Shown here: in pieces, positions 12,501 through 23,400 of the stretch
Position numbering within the stretch: position 1 is the first letter of the stretch
Layout: every line of letters starts with the position of its first letter
Source: Lumbricus terrestris
Taxonomy: Eukaryota; Annelida; Clitellata; Crassiclitellata; Lumbricidae
Direction: 5' to 3'
DNA: 64,000 nt
Assembly: GCA_949752735.1 (NCBI GenBank)
Contig: OX457040.1
Span: 1,392,554-1,456,553 of the forward strand
Translations under genes and position numbers: made by a program
The notes under the pieces: generated by a model
The model's input: only the letters and a program-made list of their open reading frames with translations
What the model was told of the DNA's origin: nothing
Database searches by the model: none

Positions 12501-13116
12501 ATTTAATAAAGGCTTTTCAAAGTGATTTATTTTTCTTTTCGGCACATAATAGTTGGAAAGATCGAGTCAAGTTAGGTCCCATATCGGGGTCCTAGCCATT
12601 ATGTTTGTAAAATAATTGTATAAAAGCAGTTATGAGAGGTGATGAGATTTTACTAACAAGAAACTCAGTGGGTCTTCGTAAATTAGGCTGCAGGTAGGCT
12701 TAATAATAATTATTGTCAAAGTTACTGAAACAGATAGACCTAATAATATAAGAAACAATGTCGCAAAATGCAACTGAGATATTTGATTGCTGCACAAAAT
12801 GTTGCACATTTTAATTCGACATTTCACAAGCATTGCTTCAACGTTTCTTTCGCAGGTCGATGACTCAGATTCCGACACAGAAATCGGAAATCCTGAAAAA
12901 CCTGTTGAAGTTTTTTTCGTGGATGCCGACAAAACGAACCTTGAGGTTAAAATTGACGAGAAGTGGAATCCAGACGATGGTAGTAGTTCCGACAGTGTTC
13001 ACTCCTCAACAGATCCATCTGTCTCTAAGAATTCTGACGACTCTGCTCGCCAAATCATCGGATACGATAATGATGCCTACGTTAACCAAGATGATATCGA
13101 TATTTCTAAATTGTAG
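1..13116 (+). CDS. SLC5-family Na+-coupled transporter, array gene 1 (5' end outside window)
   Basis: Multi-pass plasma-membrane symporter of the SLC5 (sodium/solute symporter) family, nearest to the SLC5A8/12/6/5 subgroup. Exons 2-16 join in frame: 1-65 (partial), 874-925, 2399-2466, 3927-4007, 5730-5803, 6625-6759, 7256-7391, 7951-8039, 8744-8862, 9408-9478, 9674-9760, 10183-10394, 11384-11484, 12190-12308, 12856-13116; every donor is GT and every acceptor AG. Family hallmarks are GGMKAVIWTDAFQ (exon 5), RHTFW (exon 7), the STVSS...WEDIF segment (exon 10; a serine pair here belongs to the Na2 site in the family) and FFFPWANWI (exon 12). Exon 13 encodes an extracellular loop with VECCGY and several N-glycosylation sequons. 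The acidic tail begins VDDSDSDTE and ends ISKL. With a 372-nt first exon, as in the paralogues, the protein would be about 681 residues. Exon 7 is two codons shorter than in genes 2 and 3. The substrate cannot be read from sequence. Introns without their own entries hold nothing I recognise. Confidence 0.9.
491..597. repeat. (TTA)n microsatellite
   Basis: Nearly pure ATT/TTA repeats with a few interruptions, in intron 2 of gene 1. Confidence 0.95.
1575..1780 (-). mobile_element. tRNA-derived SINE, degenerate copy
   Basis: Reading the minus strand gives a GTGGTGTAG-like A-box region, a TGAACCGGGAGG-like remnant of the B box, the 'gcaagtcattcactcgcaat' body and the tail words (GCGCC, TCTTGAAGAGGCGC). 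It lies in intron 3 of gene 1 and is diverged from the intact copies at 11019 and 35371. Confidence 0.75.
2090..2325 (-). mobile_element. LINE 3' fragment (C-terminus of reverse-transcriptase protein)
   Basis: The minus strand encodes about 70 residues ending RAFRVAGPRAWNSLPSSI ... FRKQLKMHLL, the typical C-terminal segment of CR1/L2/Jockey-group LINE proteins. No reverse-transcriptase core remains. Confidence 0.75.
2616..3179 (-). mobile_element. tRNA-derived SINE with 20-bp target duplication, itself interrupted
   Basis: The 20-bp direct repeat ATTAAGTCACTGTTGAGCCA lies at 2596-2615 and 3180-3199. Between them, on the minus strand, runs a SINE: tRNA-like head (GCGGTGGTGTAGTGG-like near 3160-3178), the B-box region GGTTCAAATCC-like, the body and a tail ending in (ACAT)n at 2616-2650. 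A MITE interrupts the body at 2679-2985. Without the MITE and its duplication the SINE is about 249 bp. Confidence 0.88.
2679..2985. mobile_element. hAT-type MITE inside the SINE
   Basis: A 307-bp insertion with terminal inverted repeats CAGCGGCGCCCGCAGG and, at the other end, CCTGCGAGCGCCCCTG. It is flanked by an exact 8-bp duplication CCTTCAAG (2671-2678, 2986-2993). The 8-bp duplication and the CAGnGGCG end are hAT features. Inside are a partial direct duplication (CCGCCGAAAAAACTGAT twice), an 18-20 nt T run and two palindromes built on TACGCACTT/AAGTGCGTA. There is no coding capacity. Confidence 0.85.
3468..3565. repeat. (GAT/GAC)n microsatellite
   Basis: Pure GAT repeats pass into GAC/GAT mixed repeats, followed by a short (TA)n at 3588-3605. 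It lies in intron 4 of gene 1. The Asp-, Met- and His-rich open frames across it are artefacts. Confidence 0.95.
3644..3832 (+). mobile_element. LINE 3' end
   Basis: The + strand encodes GPTAWNGLSVTLRLIPRGHSAL and FLKNLKTVLFSRGWAGSASE, then the tail GGGAGCGCTTCTGAGTAG ... GAAGAGGCGCTATATAAAT and an (AAAT)n end. It is 5' truncated, in intron 4 of gene 1, about 95 bp before exon 5. Confidence 0.8.
5085..5530. repeat. Unclassified dispersed repeat (two-part)
   Basis: 5090-5200 resembles 55018-55120 in the same orientation (CCAACTCGAT, CAATGAGTA, TAAGACGGCGA words). 5335-5525 resembles 55200-55400 in the opposite orientation (TGTGCAGTTATAAAAA compared with TTTTTAGAACTGCACA; TACCATGGAGGAT compared with ATCTTCCATGGTA). 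It lies in intron 5 of gene 1. No coding sequence or known termini. Confidence 0.5.
7077..7163. repeat. (CAGT)n microsatellite
   Basis: About twenty AGTC/CAGT units, slightly degenerate, 90 bp before exon 8 of gene 1. Confidence 0.95.
9970..10140. repeat. (GAT/GAC)n microsatellite
   Basis: Mixed GAT/GAC triplets just before exon 13 of gene 1. It ends 43 bp before the acceptor. Confidence 0.95.
10445..10515 (+). mobile_element. LINE/SINE 3' tail remnant
   Basis: AACTGGGAGCGCTCCTGAGTAG ... CTTGAA resembles the tail shared by the LINE 3' ends at 3644 and 51770 and by the SINEs. Only the tail survives. Confidence 0.45.
11019..11231 (+). mobile_element. tRNA-derived SINE, near-complete copy
   Basis: Head GGGGCGCGATGGTGTAG (A-box region) and a perfect B box GGTTCGAATCC at 11072-11082, so RNA polymerase III could transcribe it. 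The body and the tail GGGAGCGCCTCCGAGTAG ... TTAAGGGGCGCTATATAG follow. The tail matches the LINE 3' ends in this window. It lies in intron 13 of gene 1. Confidence 0.9.
11646..11836. repeat. (GTAT)n microsatellite
   Basis: About 190 bp of almost pure TATG repeats in intron 14 of gene 1. The repetitive Tyr-Val-Cys-Met frames on both strands are artefacts. Confidence 0.97.
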
Positions 13117-13536
13117 ATGGGTTTTGGACTGCCGGGGTATTCAATAACGAAATAAGTTCTTCGATATATTTAGTCGTAATTCGTAAAGCCCAGTCTTCTC
13201 GTCATTGGAAGCACCTAGATCATTCGCGTGCTTCTCTCTGTCGCTTGGGTTCATTCTTTCTGCATTCAACTAGGCCTATCTCTAGATTGGAACACAATGT
13301 TTTACTCAGACAGTTTGTATAAATTAACCAGTGGAATCCTTGTGACTTCATTCATTTAAATAATTCCCCAGCCAGTTATAGGAAACATGGAACACGAAAG
13401 TGACGCTTGCGAATGCTAACACGAAGTGGAAATCGGAATTAAAATTAGAGATCTCTAAAATTGAAATGTTTCTATACTTTTTCAGACCCGTCATTCTACC
13501 ATCAGAATGTGCTATCGCGAAAATAGTATTTAGTCT

Positions 13537-13542
13537 AATAAA
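13537..13542 (+). promoter_or_regulatory. Possible polyadenylation signal of gene 1
   Basis: AATAAA lies 421 nt after the gene 1 stop codon, the first one seen downstream. Position alone supports it. Confidence 0.25.
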
Positions 13543-14234
13543 CTGGAGCTTCATAATTATTATACTCTCTTTCACATTATTACAACATCCTGTTGTTTTC
13601 AAAACACGTTAGCCTATAGTTTAATGCAGGACAATTACAACCTCCTGTTGTTTTCAAAACATGTCATAGTTATTCAAAAATACAATGTAATGCATGACAA
13701 TGCCCTACAAGTTTATTAATGGGAGTGCGCGTGAACTTCACGATATCAGCGATTGTAAACCAGTGATTGTTAGATGGCAAAGCCCTGCGCTACAGAAGGG
13801 CTCATCGTAACCAGGATCTAGAAGCAACTTATTCATTCATGCATGCATTCATTCATTCATTCAAACATGCATTCACTCGTTTAAAAGATTTATATAGCGC
13901 ATCTTCAAGAGAAGCCTATCAACTCAGAAGCGTAGGCTAATGTTGCATCCGTGTTGAGTCGGTATTCACAGTCACACGCCGCCGGAGCGCCACCTATCCA
14001 CTTATCTGCACCTCAACAGTTTTTATGTTGGTTCTTTGATCTGCGGAATGCTATATCACGCTGCTGGCGTGCGCGAGTAAGTGATCAAGTTCGTAAGTAA
14101 GCATGTTCTCTAATGTGCCAGGCGTCAGACCGCACTCTGTTTAACCACATTTATAAATATCAATAAATCGTCGCCTAAGATTATTATTTTAGCGTTTCTC
14201 CATCTTGATATTTTTGTTCCCTGCTGGATTGTGA

Positions 14235-14420
14235 TTGCTCTTTCTCAACATCGGGCGTTTGCTGTGGTTGGCCCCTCCGTCTCGAATGACCTTCATCCTG
14301 CACCACCGGCAAAACTACGGACCCGTTTTTCTCATCAGGTATCTCATTCTCTAAAGACATTTCGTTTCCGTCTAATATTCCTTTATTGCACGGAATCGTT
14401 GACAGTGTTGACACAAACGC
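14235..14420 (+). mobile_element. Degenerate LINE C-terminal remnant
   Basis: The + strand reads HRAFAVVGPSVSNDLHPAP ... HSLKTFRFRLI, a decayed form of the RAFSVVGPSVWNSLP ... LKTFLF segment of CR1/L2-group proteins. Confidence 0.65.
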
Positions 14421-14494
14421 AACAAGGTGAAAAAGCTGCAGTTGAAAGTCAGGATAAGGAAAATGCGTCAATAATTGACATAGGCTAAGTATGG

Positions 14495-14580
14495 GGTGGG
14501 GGGCGGCAGAGTAGAGTAATGGATAACACGCTGCCGAAGAGAGTGAGAGGTAACGAGTTCGACCCCCCCACCCCAGTTGA
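14495..14580 (+). mobile_element. tRNA-like sequence (tRNA pseudogene or SINE head)
   Basis: GGGGCGGCAGAG...TAATGGATAACACGCTGCC resembles a tRNA D-arm/A-box region, and GAGTTCGACCCCC is a B-box/T-loop-like word, ending CCACCCC. Complementary ends exist, but the spacing and the anticodon arm do not make a clean cloverleaf. It differs from the main SINE family in this window. Confidence 0.5.
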
Positions 14581-14735
14581 CATGCTTTGTAGGCTGCTAT
14601 TAGCGCGGTGTATTGAAGGCTGTCTGTTCAGTTAGTTAGTTCAGTTTGATGTTGATTATGATTAGGCCTACTGCATAACTTGTAGGCCTACATGTAATGC
14701 GCAGTGCGTTTGCAGGTGTTGAATTAAAGAAAAAT

Positions 14736-14740
14736 TATTA

Positions 14741-14791
<51 letters not shown>
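14736..14791. repeat. (TTA)n microsatellite, 3' flank of RLE element
   Basis: Almost pure TTA/ATT repeats directly bordering the 3' end of the element at 14792-16018. Confidence 0.95.
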
Positions 14792-14793
<2 letters not shown>

Positions 14794-16018
14794 CAGTTGC
14801 GATTTGGTTTTTACATATAAATTTTAGTTTGTTTAGGGTGGCCGGTCCATGGCCCCGGGTAATCCAGACAAGGTGCCCTGGAAGGCAACGGCATTGTAGC
14901 GCTGGATAGTGATTGAAATGCTTTGGAAAAGAAAACCCGTTTCTCGTATATCTCCAGATAATTTCGACAGCCGGCGTCCAATCTCGGACACAAAGGCGAG
15001 GCCCTCGTTGTTGATTGGCCCCATTGTTTCCACGGCTAAGGGGACGAAGACGTATGTTTTCTGAAGGTCTAAGTACTTTGAAATTTTCCTTGTAGCGGCT
15101 TTCTCTGCTGCTCTCCCAGCTTCGGTCGCGTTCTCGTGGACGTACGAGGCGGCCACCGTGTCCACCACGGTCGCGTCCCAAATCAACGCCCTTCCGTTGC
15201 TCCAAGGGATGAGAGTCTGGCCGTCCGGTCTTTTCCCGTCCAACCTCGTGAGGCCCGACGGCTCCTTGATTGCCGGAGTACCAGCTCTATTTAAACCTCG
15301 GTAGACAAGGTCGTTGATGGTGCCATGCCTTGCCTGACGACCGAAACCAAGGAAGCATGAAAGACCATGCGAGCCTCTTGGCTCTTGCTGATACAGGAGC
15401 ACCACAAACACACGTGTGCGGCTCACAAATGGCCGCGCCAAGTCGGAGACCTACCGCGACTCTCACAGCCTCGTCGCTCAATCTGAGGTCGAACGCGGTC
15501 AGTGGAAGGGCGTATAGCCAGTCAGAAGCGTGTGGCGCCATTGAAGCCTTTAGACGTGCCCGATCGTATCGGTCTTGTAGCTTTGACTCGATGGAAAGCA
15601 CAGTCTTAAGTAGCATCGGCTTGTCCAATAAAGATTGCTTGTGGCCGGGAAATTCCGCTGGATCACTAGTCTCAGTAATCCGCATCCAGTCGGACCGCGC
15701 AGAATCGGATGATTCGTCGTTAAAGTTCCAGGCCGCTCCAAAGATGAGAGACTGGATGGAGAGGGTGCCAGCGGCAGAAGCCAAAAAGGCTGGAAGTGCC
15801 AACGAAGACACCCTCCTAACTCCCAGTCCTCCTAATCTGATTGGAAGAGAGGCCTGCATCCATTGGTCGTCGGTCAACGTAATGTTAAATATCCGTTCAA
15901 GCCCTCCTCTTAGCAGCTCATCGTATTCCTGCAAGCGAGGGTGATCGTGGCAAGGGGTGCATCTTAAAAGGTGCATCAGCCTAGACGAGCCAAGCGAGCA
16001 TCTCAAGATCAAGAGAGC
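14792..16018 (-). mobile_element. R4/Dong-like retrotransposon fragment (restriction-like endonuclease end)
   Basis: Minus-strand coding in two overlapping frames: 16012-15287 and 15441-14833. The first has the post-RT region (FNITLTDDQWMQASLPIRLGGLGVRR, LPAFLASAAG) and ends in the zinc-knuckle start CVCGAP. The second continues HGLSC, RHGTIND, then KRPDGQTLIPW and WDATVVD. The CxC...H...C knuckle, the RH motif and the PD...D residues are those of the restriction-like endonuclease of R2/R4-type LINEs. One frameshift near 15375 separates the halves. The reverse-transcriptase core is missing because the copy starts right at a (TTA)n array. Confidence 0.7.
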
Positions 16019-16034
16019 GTTATTATTATTATTA

Positions 16035-16107
<73 letters not shown>

Positions 16108-16109
16108 CA
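16019..16109. repeat. (TTA)n microsatellite, 5' flank of RLE element
   Basis: About 90 bp of ATT repeats with two ATC interruptions, directly bordering the coding end of the retrotransposon. Confidence 0.95.
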
Positions 16110-17876
16110 TTATTAAGGAGTGAATAATGTGATTAAAGCCTATAGCAGAATTAAATAATAATTTATTATTGTTCAGCTAAGGACCCTGTAACCCACTTGC
16201 TTTGGAGTTTTCACGAGCGCCTCTTAGTAGTCATTCAGCGAGAGTCGCTATGTATAAATCTATAGATGCAAGGCGATGCCACTCAATTGGTGCACGAATG
16301 CGTGCTTCGCAAACCAGCGTATGATGTGAAATCAGTAATTTCGCTACCAACCACATTTCCGGGAGCAGTGCATTTCAACATCATCATGACAAGAATTATA
16401 CTAAAATAAGATTAGATCTATACAAAACATTGTCACTGTTCATCACAACTGAATCGATGTCACCCGTGTGTGTGGGTGTGTGTGTATGTGTGTGTTTAAA
16501 TCGTTTATTATGCGTTTTAAACACCGTGACGTGTTTTCATTCATTGTTTTTTTTACAGTAGACTACCCAAAATAATAAATGTATTTTAAAATTAGATTTA
16601 GAAAATGCCATTCGGGCAAAATGGCATTATTTCGCAAAACAGCAACCTGTGTAAGGGCCCCATCTGCTCTACTACTCATTCAGCAATGTGGAGAGTTGAG
16701 TCATCCTTACGGGGCTACTTGGTATCGAAACCGCGTCCTACTAATCTCCGTGCGAGTGTTTTTCCATTCAGTACCGTAATGTTTCTGCATCGTCATTGGT
16801 GTCGACGACGAGACAACAGTCTAACACAGATAAAAACATATCAAGTAGAACAAGTTCATGTCGTGGACTGCATGGAAGCCCGTCCATGGATGAGGTTTGG
16901 ACCAAGACAACGCTGAAACCACAGGTCTGTAAGACGCCCACATTTATTCAATTACTTAAATCTCTTAGCACAGGAGTCAAGGCCGCTATAATAATTATCT
17001 GGTTATGAGACACGATATACAATTAGACAATAGATTAATCAAGATAAGAGATCAGCTCGATTGTCAATGACCAATTTTAGATCGAAAATCGGATCTATTA
17101 ATATCATGCGAGCTGTTGAGTTCTACTCGAACGGTCCATTAGTCCTAGAAAGATTGTCTGATCGATGCAGACATCAGAGTGACCAGAAAAGTCATCGGAC
17201 ACATTCTGCTAATAGCATCAAAAGAAGATTCAATATCGAAGCCACCTGAAATTGATTTAGGCTATATAACGCCTTTCCAGAATGACTATGCAGAGGTGTT
17301 CTCAGCACGGAAACTCCAGCCGAAGAAACGTCTTTAAAGAGTGAGAAGCGGTGATGAAAAAAACAAGTCGTTAGTTTAGTACTGACTTTTGAGTGACGGA
17401 GGAAGATAATTTGAAATGGTGGAACCAGACTCCACAAACGCGTGCTGTTGGGCAAGAGCAGTCGTAGTCTGCTGAAGAAGCATTCGCGAGTCAGCTTAGA
17501 AGAGGGAAGATTCAAGTATGACGCCCAGGTTGTGGTCACTCGAAGAATATACATTGCACGAATTTCTCAAGCAGTATTCGAAAGTCACGTCTTGCCAGCT
17601 GTTGCCAAGTCCAAAGCCAGATCAATTGAGTTATCACAACGATTATGTCTGCGGCCACAATAGCATAATGCTTTTGTAGTCTACAATTTTAACACCGAAC
17701 ACACAGGTCCACAAGGTGCCAACATTCTCTGCTACTTAAGACTGAAAAATTAAATGACTTCGGTTGGCTAAACATCATCCTGAGTCAGGGTCGCATTTTC
17801 CAGACAGTGCAACATGCCTGAAGTCCTATAATATTATTCTTCAAATCTTTGATACTTGACCGAGGTCTGATCGAAG

Positions 17877-20300
17877 ATGGAGTCTACATGCGAGGGAGTT
17901 CCACCGATTCCAACCGGAAGTACTTTCACCGGATGGGACTACCTAGTCTTCGGCATCACCCTCGCAATTTCCGCCGCCATTGGAATCTATTACGCCGTCT
18001 CCGGTGGAAAGCAAGCGACAACTAAGGAGTACCTCTTGGCCGATAAGAGCATGTCTGCATTGCCGGTGGCTCTGTCGCTCTTCGCTTCGTTTTTCTCCAC
18101 GAACACACTCCTCGGAATGCCAGCAGAGATCTACATGCAGGGAACGATGTACTGGATGTGCGTGTGGGGATCCATATTTGCTCCAGTTGTCGGGGCCATC
18201 ATCTTTGGACCATTTTTCCACCGACTGAAGATCCTCAGCGTCTTTGAGGTGAGAGAATCTATTGAGAGACTTTGTGATTATATATTTCATCTCGCTTCAA
18301 GCTGAGGCTTATTTTTTATAGTGACTTTAATACCGCTGACTCTGTCCCTGTCCCTGTCCCTGTCCCTGACCCTGTATCTGCCTGTCTCTGAATGCATCTC
18401 TCTGTCTCAACACCTCTGTCTCTTTCTGTCTCTCTGTCTCTCTCTATCTCTTTCTCTGTCATTTTGTCTCTGTATTTCTGTCTGGTACAAATGAACAGTG
18501 GTAGGGTGTATGAGCGCCTTGCTGGCTGGCTGTTTATAATATACGATGACTTGTAGGTCTAATCATGCTCTGTCTCCATCTATGTATCTCTCCATCATCA
18601 CGCGTATGTCTGTGTATATATATCTCTTGCAGAATGGTCGTTTGGATTTTGGATTGTTTGCTTTTTTGCTTTGTGTATCGTTCACCGACAATTTTGGAAT
18701 TTGCTACTCAACGATAAAAATTCTAAAAATTGCTTAGAGATCTTTTCCACCCCGAGTTTCATCCCTTGGGTAGAAATAATTATAATATCAATTTAGTAAT
18801 GATTACTAGTTTTATTTATTTTGTCTTAAGCTTTTATCCACAGTTATTCCCAACTCCTTCCTCTAACGGTTCTAATCTACTTGGACTACCTGGTACTGAT
18901 TCACGTAGTGATCAACTTTGCTTTCACGGCTGAGCTTCTAGCCGCAGGACATAACAATGATTTTGACCCATTGAAGAATATAACCAAAATTACAACAGAT
19001 AACGGTCAATTGATCCTCTTTAGACATATAACGCTGAAATGGACTTCGGAGAGAGTTCAAAGTTCTCATTATAAATATATCCGCTATACATGAGCAACAT
19101 ATACATCCGAATATAATTGATCTGCAGAAGCTAACATCTTCAGTGTGTTAGGCCTTTGGCTGCCGATTAACAGAAGTATAATTATTATAGAACTCTTAAA
19201 TAATTATACTTATTCAACTCAATCTTGACATGCGCGAACTAATCGTTTTGTTTTCAAGGGTTTAATTTGTACCATATTATTATCATCTATCACTGTTGCA
19301 TTTAATTGAATTGTTATTAAGCGATCGGGATCAATCAATCAATCAGACTTCTGATTCTGATTGATAGCATTAGACGTCTATGGTCAAATTTTAACATTGC
19401 GATGAAGCACTTATATTGAGAGAATTGATCAAGTTCAAAATGCGAAACTATTTTTGGAGTCATATTGAAATCATCATTAATTCGCCATGAAGACAAACGA
19501 TCTAAATTTAGGCAATTGAGTTGAGCAATTATCAGAACAATAACTGTTATTGAATTTGTGTTCTATTCTTATAATTTAGTGGCACTCAGATTAATTATAG
19601 AGATCAATGAATATAATCTAATCCCTTTATGATCTCTATCTTTCTATCAAAGATCGAAAGCCTATTTATAAAGAAAGGAAATTACAGTAAATAAATGCTA
19701 GTAGCACTCTGGCACAAACTCCAGAAATTGAGCATGAGCGAGATATGTATGCCTTAGCCTATACACCCTTCCGAAGCTTGACTCAACCTTTAACTTGAGG
19801 TGAAGATACAATAGAATGGAGAGTCATGCTGGCTTCCAGATATGTAACATTGTATTCATCTGTTTATCAAATGATTAATGCAATCGTACCGCGGTGTGAA
19901 AATTTTAATTATAAATAGATTTGAATATTTTTATTCTTTATTCATATTAATATTATTATATTCGCTGGTAAATGGCTCAAGATAGCTGACACACCGCAAT
20001 CGATTGCAACGAGTTCAAAAAGAACAATAGAGTTTTTTTAAATAATAATTTTAACTGGAAGGTTCAGGATATGGAACTAATATTAACTGGGACTTCTTGT
20101 CAAAGTATTATATATATTTAGGTATATATAGGTAAATATATAGTTAAGCAATTAATAGAACGATTGTTTATCTGCAAACTTGGACAAAGTTCAGGGATAT
20201 ATAAATATATACATACGTAGGCATGCTTGAATCTGTGTACACTCCATATTATATGCTTTATTTATGTATGTATGTATGCATGTATGTGTGAATGTATGTA

Positions 20301-20331
<31 letters not shown>

Positions 20332-20391
20332 TGTATGTATGTATGTATGTATGTATGTATGTATGTGTGTGTATGTGTGGGTGTATGTATG

Positions 20392-20425
<34 letters not shown>

Positions 20426-23400
20426 TGTATGTATGTATGTATGTATGTATGTATGTATGTATGTATGTATGTATGTATGTATGTATGTATGTATGTATGT
20501 ATGTATGTATGTATGTATGTATGTGTGTATGCTTGCTTGCTTACTTGTATGTATAATATATAAATTATGTATGAATGTATTATGTATGCACGCATTCATG
20601 AATGTACGTAAGTATGTGGTTTTCTTGCAGTACTTGGAACTTCGATACAAGTCGAAGGCTGTGCGAACCTTTGGCTGTTTGTTGATCGTCTTAAAACACG
20701 TAAGTTTCGTAATAACACAATTCCTACATTTTCCTTATCATCGGCTGATGACTTCATTTCGAAATGTTCGGATCTCAATGTTAGGCCTACTCAAAAAAGT
20801 ATTGAGAATTAATTCTCGTCAACCACAGTTGGATAAAATCCCAAGAATACCGATCGAAATTGTCACAAATTGTTCATGAGCTGTAACGTAAAACTTTGCT
20901 CTCAATTCTTTTACAGAGACTTTTTGAAGACACCAGAGTTTGACTAAGCGAGAAATGTATTTGTAGGCAGTATAGGTGAAGATGAGATTCAATATGGCCT
21001 AGCAGATCTAAAAGAGCGGATAAACTCAGATGAATGTTACTATTTTTGACGATCTTATAGACAATTATAAAAATAACAAACAGCACTAGAGCATTAAACA
21101 GTAGCCTACTAGAACAATGAGCAACACTTAAACAATAAACAAAATAAGAAAAAACATCAGCAATTAAATAAATATTCTTAGAAACTGCCGAATGTTCTCT
21201 CAAATTGAATTTAAATCCTTTTTGAAATGCTCGGTTACTAAAAGCGTTTTCATGTGACAGCAGGCCTACTACACAATGTCTTCTTAATGTGGATTATTGG
21301 CACAAATTGTTTCTTTGCAGATACTTCGCATGGGAATTGTTTTGTTTGGTCCAGCCACCGCTCTCAAGGAAGGTATGACGGTTTAAGCAGACATACATTG
21401 CCAGTTTCTACACAAAGAAGTGTTGAACCTATATGACATACTCTGTCTGCCTCATTTATTATTAAATTGTGTGTGTGTGTGTTTGTGCGTGTGAGTTCTG
21501 TGAGTCATCCATTTAGTGAAACTTTTTCACAAAGCATTCGTTAGCATCTGAGGACTGCTTATAAAAGAATCATAAAAATATTGCCGATTTAATCGCTTAT
21601 TATGCTCTTTCACCAATAAACTAACGCTTTCCCGAAAACTTCACAACGGTTTTCTAAGTGGATAATCCCAATAACATAGGCTAGTTAACATGAATTGGTA
21701 AAAGTTATTAATAAAGTGCACTTTGGAAACAGCACAGAGGTGCCTTTCCTTGTCTCAAACTAAACCGCCGATCCTTTTGATGACTGCTGTAATGTGATGT
21801 TGTTTTCCTTTCCGAATAGTGACTGGAATCCCTGTTTGGGCTGGAATCCTAGCGACTGGACTCGTGTGCGTCTTTTACACGACCCTTGTAAGTCCCACTT
21901 CTGTTCAGAACCTATTCCAATTGAGTCTATGTTGTTAGTGAAGATTTTCTATATTCGGTTCATCCCCATATTATTATTGGTCTAGCAATGTTGAACTACG
22001 ACATGAAAATTAACATAAAGAAAACAAAGGTGATGAAAATTAGTAAGAGAGGAGAGGAAACGGTAAACATCACATTAAATGGTGAGGAAATAGAACAGGT
22101 AAAGAAGTTCTGCTATCTGGGAAGTGTGGTTACAGAGGACGCAAGGTGCCACGTGGAAATAAAAAGAATAGCTATGGGAAAAGATGCGTTCTACAAAAGG
22201 GGAGCCACTCAGAGGCAGTCTAAACACGAAGCTGAAGAAGAGAATGGTGAAGACACTGGTGTGGAGTGTTGTCCTGTACGGCTCGGAGACGTGGACAATG
22301 CGGCAAGAAGACATAAAACGACTAGAGGCCTTCGAGATGTGGATCTGGCGCAGAATGGGGAGAATCAGCTGGGTTGAGAGAAGAACGAATGAAGAAATCT
22401 TGCAGTTGGTGGGAGAAAGAAGATCACTGATGGGAACTATACGTGGACGGCAGAAGAAATGGATAGGACACATCTTAAGGAGCGACACCCTGCTAAGAGA
22501 CATCATTGAGGGAAAAATGGAGGGGGGAAAGATGCGGGGTAGACCAAGAACAATGTTGCTGGACTGGATGCTGACAGAGGATGGATACAGTGAACTTAAA
22601 AGAAAGGCACAGAACAGAGAAGAGTGGCGTCATTGGACATACGAACCTGCCTGAGGGCAGAGAACGTCAAGAAGAAGAATGTTAAACGATGATAAACTGG
22701 AGGAAATCGAGTCCCTGCCTTCTTTAAGTTTTTGTTTATGTAAAGTTTGATTGTTCCAAGTTGTACATGTTCATTGGTAATGATGATGCAAATGTTTAAG
22801 TAGGCCTACAATAACCGAATAAAAATACAATTAAATGTAACTAAAATATTATATGAATCGAAGAAGAGCGACGATCCTGCATGAGAGACATGATCGCCGA
22901 ATGATGTTATATCTCTCGCTGTCTTAAGAAGTGGTCCGATTTGAGACTACAATCTGAGACATTAATTACTGGGTCTCTATCGTTAGGGTTAGGGTTAGAG
23001 CTAACCATAAGTCCCTAACCATAACCCTTGAGGAAATCTTTCACGAGCATAGAAATAACGGTACGAACCATACTCACTAAATTTAAGCAAAGGCATGAAA
23101 ACAGAATCTTCACAGCTTTTCGACAAACAATTGAACCGCGTAAAGTCAAAAGGAATTTTCATTTTAATATTTGTGGATTATAACTACGACCAAGTACTGT
23201 TGGTACTGTACCCGAGACTGAATTCAAATGTGACGCAGGGGCTCAAAACCCGTCACATGTCGGTTTTGACGTTTTGATTTAGTCATATGCTACAATGACC
23301 ATGCTCTAAAATGTTTTTAGCGCAATGAAATTATCTTTTTTCTAACAAAAGTTGTACTCGTTTGATTCTTTCATTAGTTTATAGTGAAAAAATAAAATAA

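Larger units (their letters stand above)
13117..17876. other. Intergenic region between genes 1 and 2
   Basis: Contains the gene 1 3' flank, LINE scraps (13870-13930 minus-strand tail words; 14235-14420; 16190-16255 tail), a tRNA-like SINE head, the RLE retrotransposon between (TTA)n arrays, and about 1.6 kb (16260-17876) before gene 2 in which I recognise nothing. An inverted pair (AATGCCATT ... AATGGCATT) sits at 16603-16630. No promoter element is clear. Confidence 0.7.

Noticed and set aside
13108..13116. C-terminal SKL/SRL as a peroxisomal PTS1 signal
   Set aside because: The protein is a polytopic membrane transporter; PTS1 serves soluble matrix proteins. The PDZ-ligand reading fits the family better.
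14495..14580. A functional tRNA gene
   Set aside because: Promoter-box-like words and complementary ends are present, but arm lengths and the anticodon stem do not form a clean cloverleaf.
15330..15944. Plus-strand frame of 204 codons
   Set aside because: Antisense to the RLE retrotransposon coding region, which has the recognisable motifs on the minus strand.
17442..17663. Plus-strand frame of 73 codons upstream of gene 2, and 16796-17008
   Set aside because: No similarity to gene upstream regions or known proteins and no supporting splice pattern; left as unassigned intergenic sequence.
22983..23000. GTTAGGGTTAGGGTTAG as an interstitial telomere
   Set aside because: Under three repeats, with no flanking duplication; likely chance, unlike the 300-bp tract at 60535-60830.
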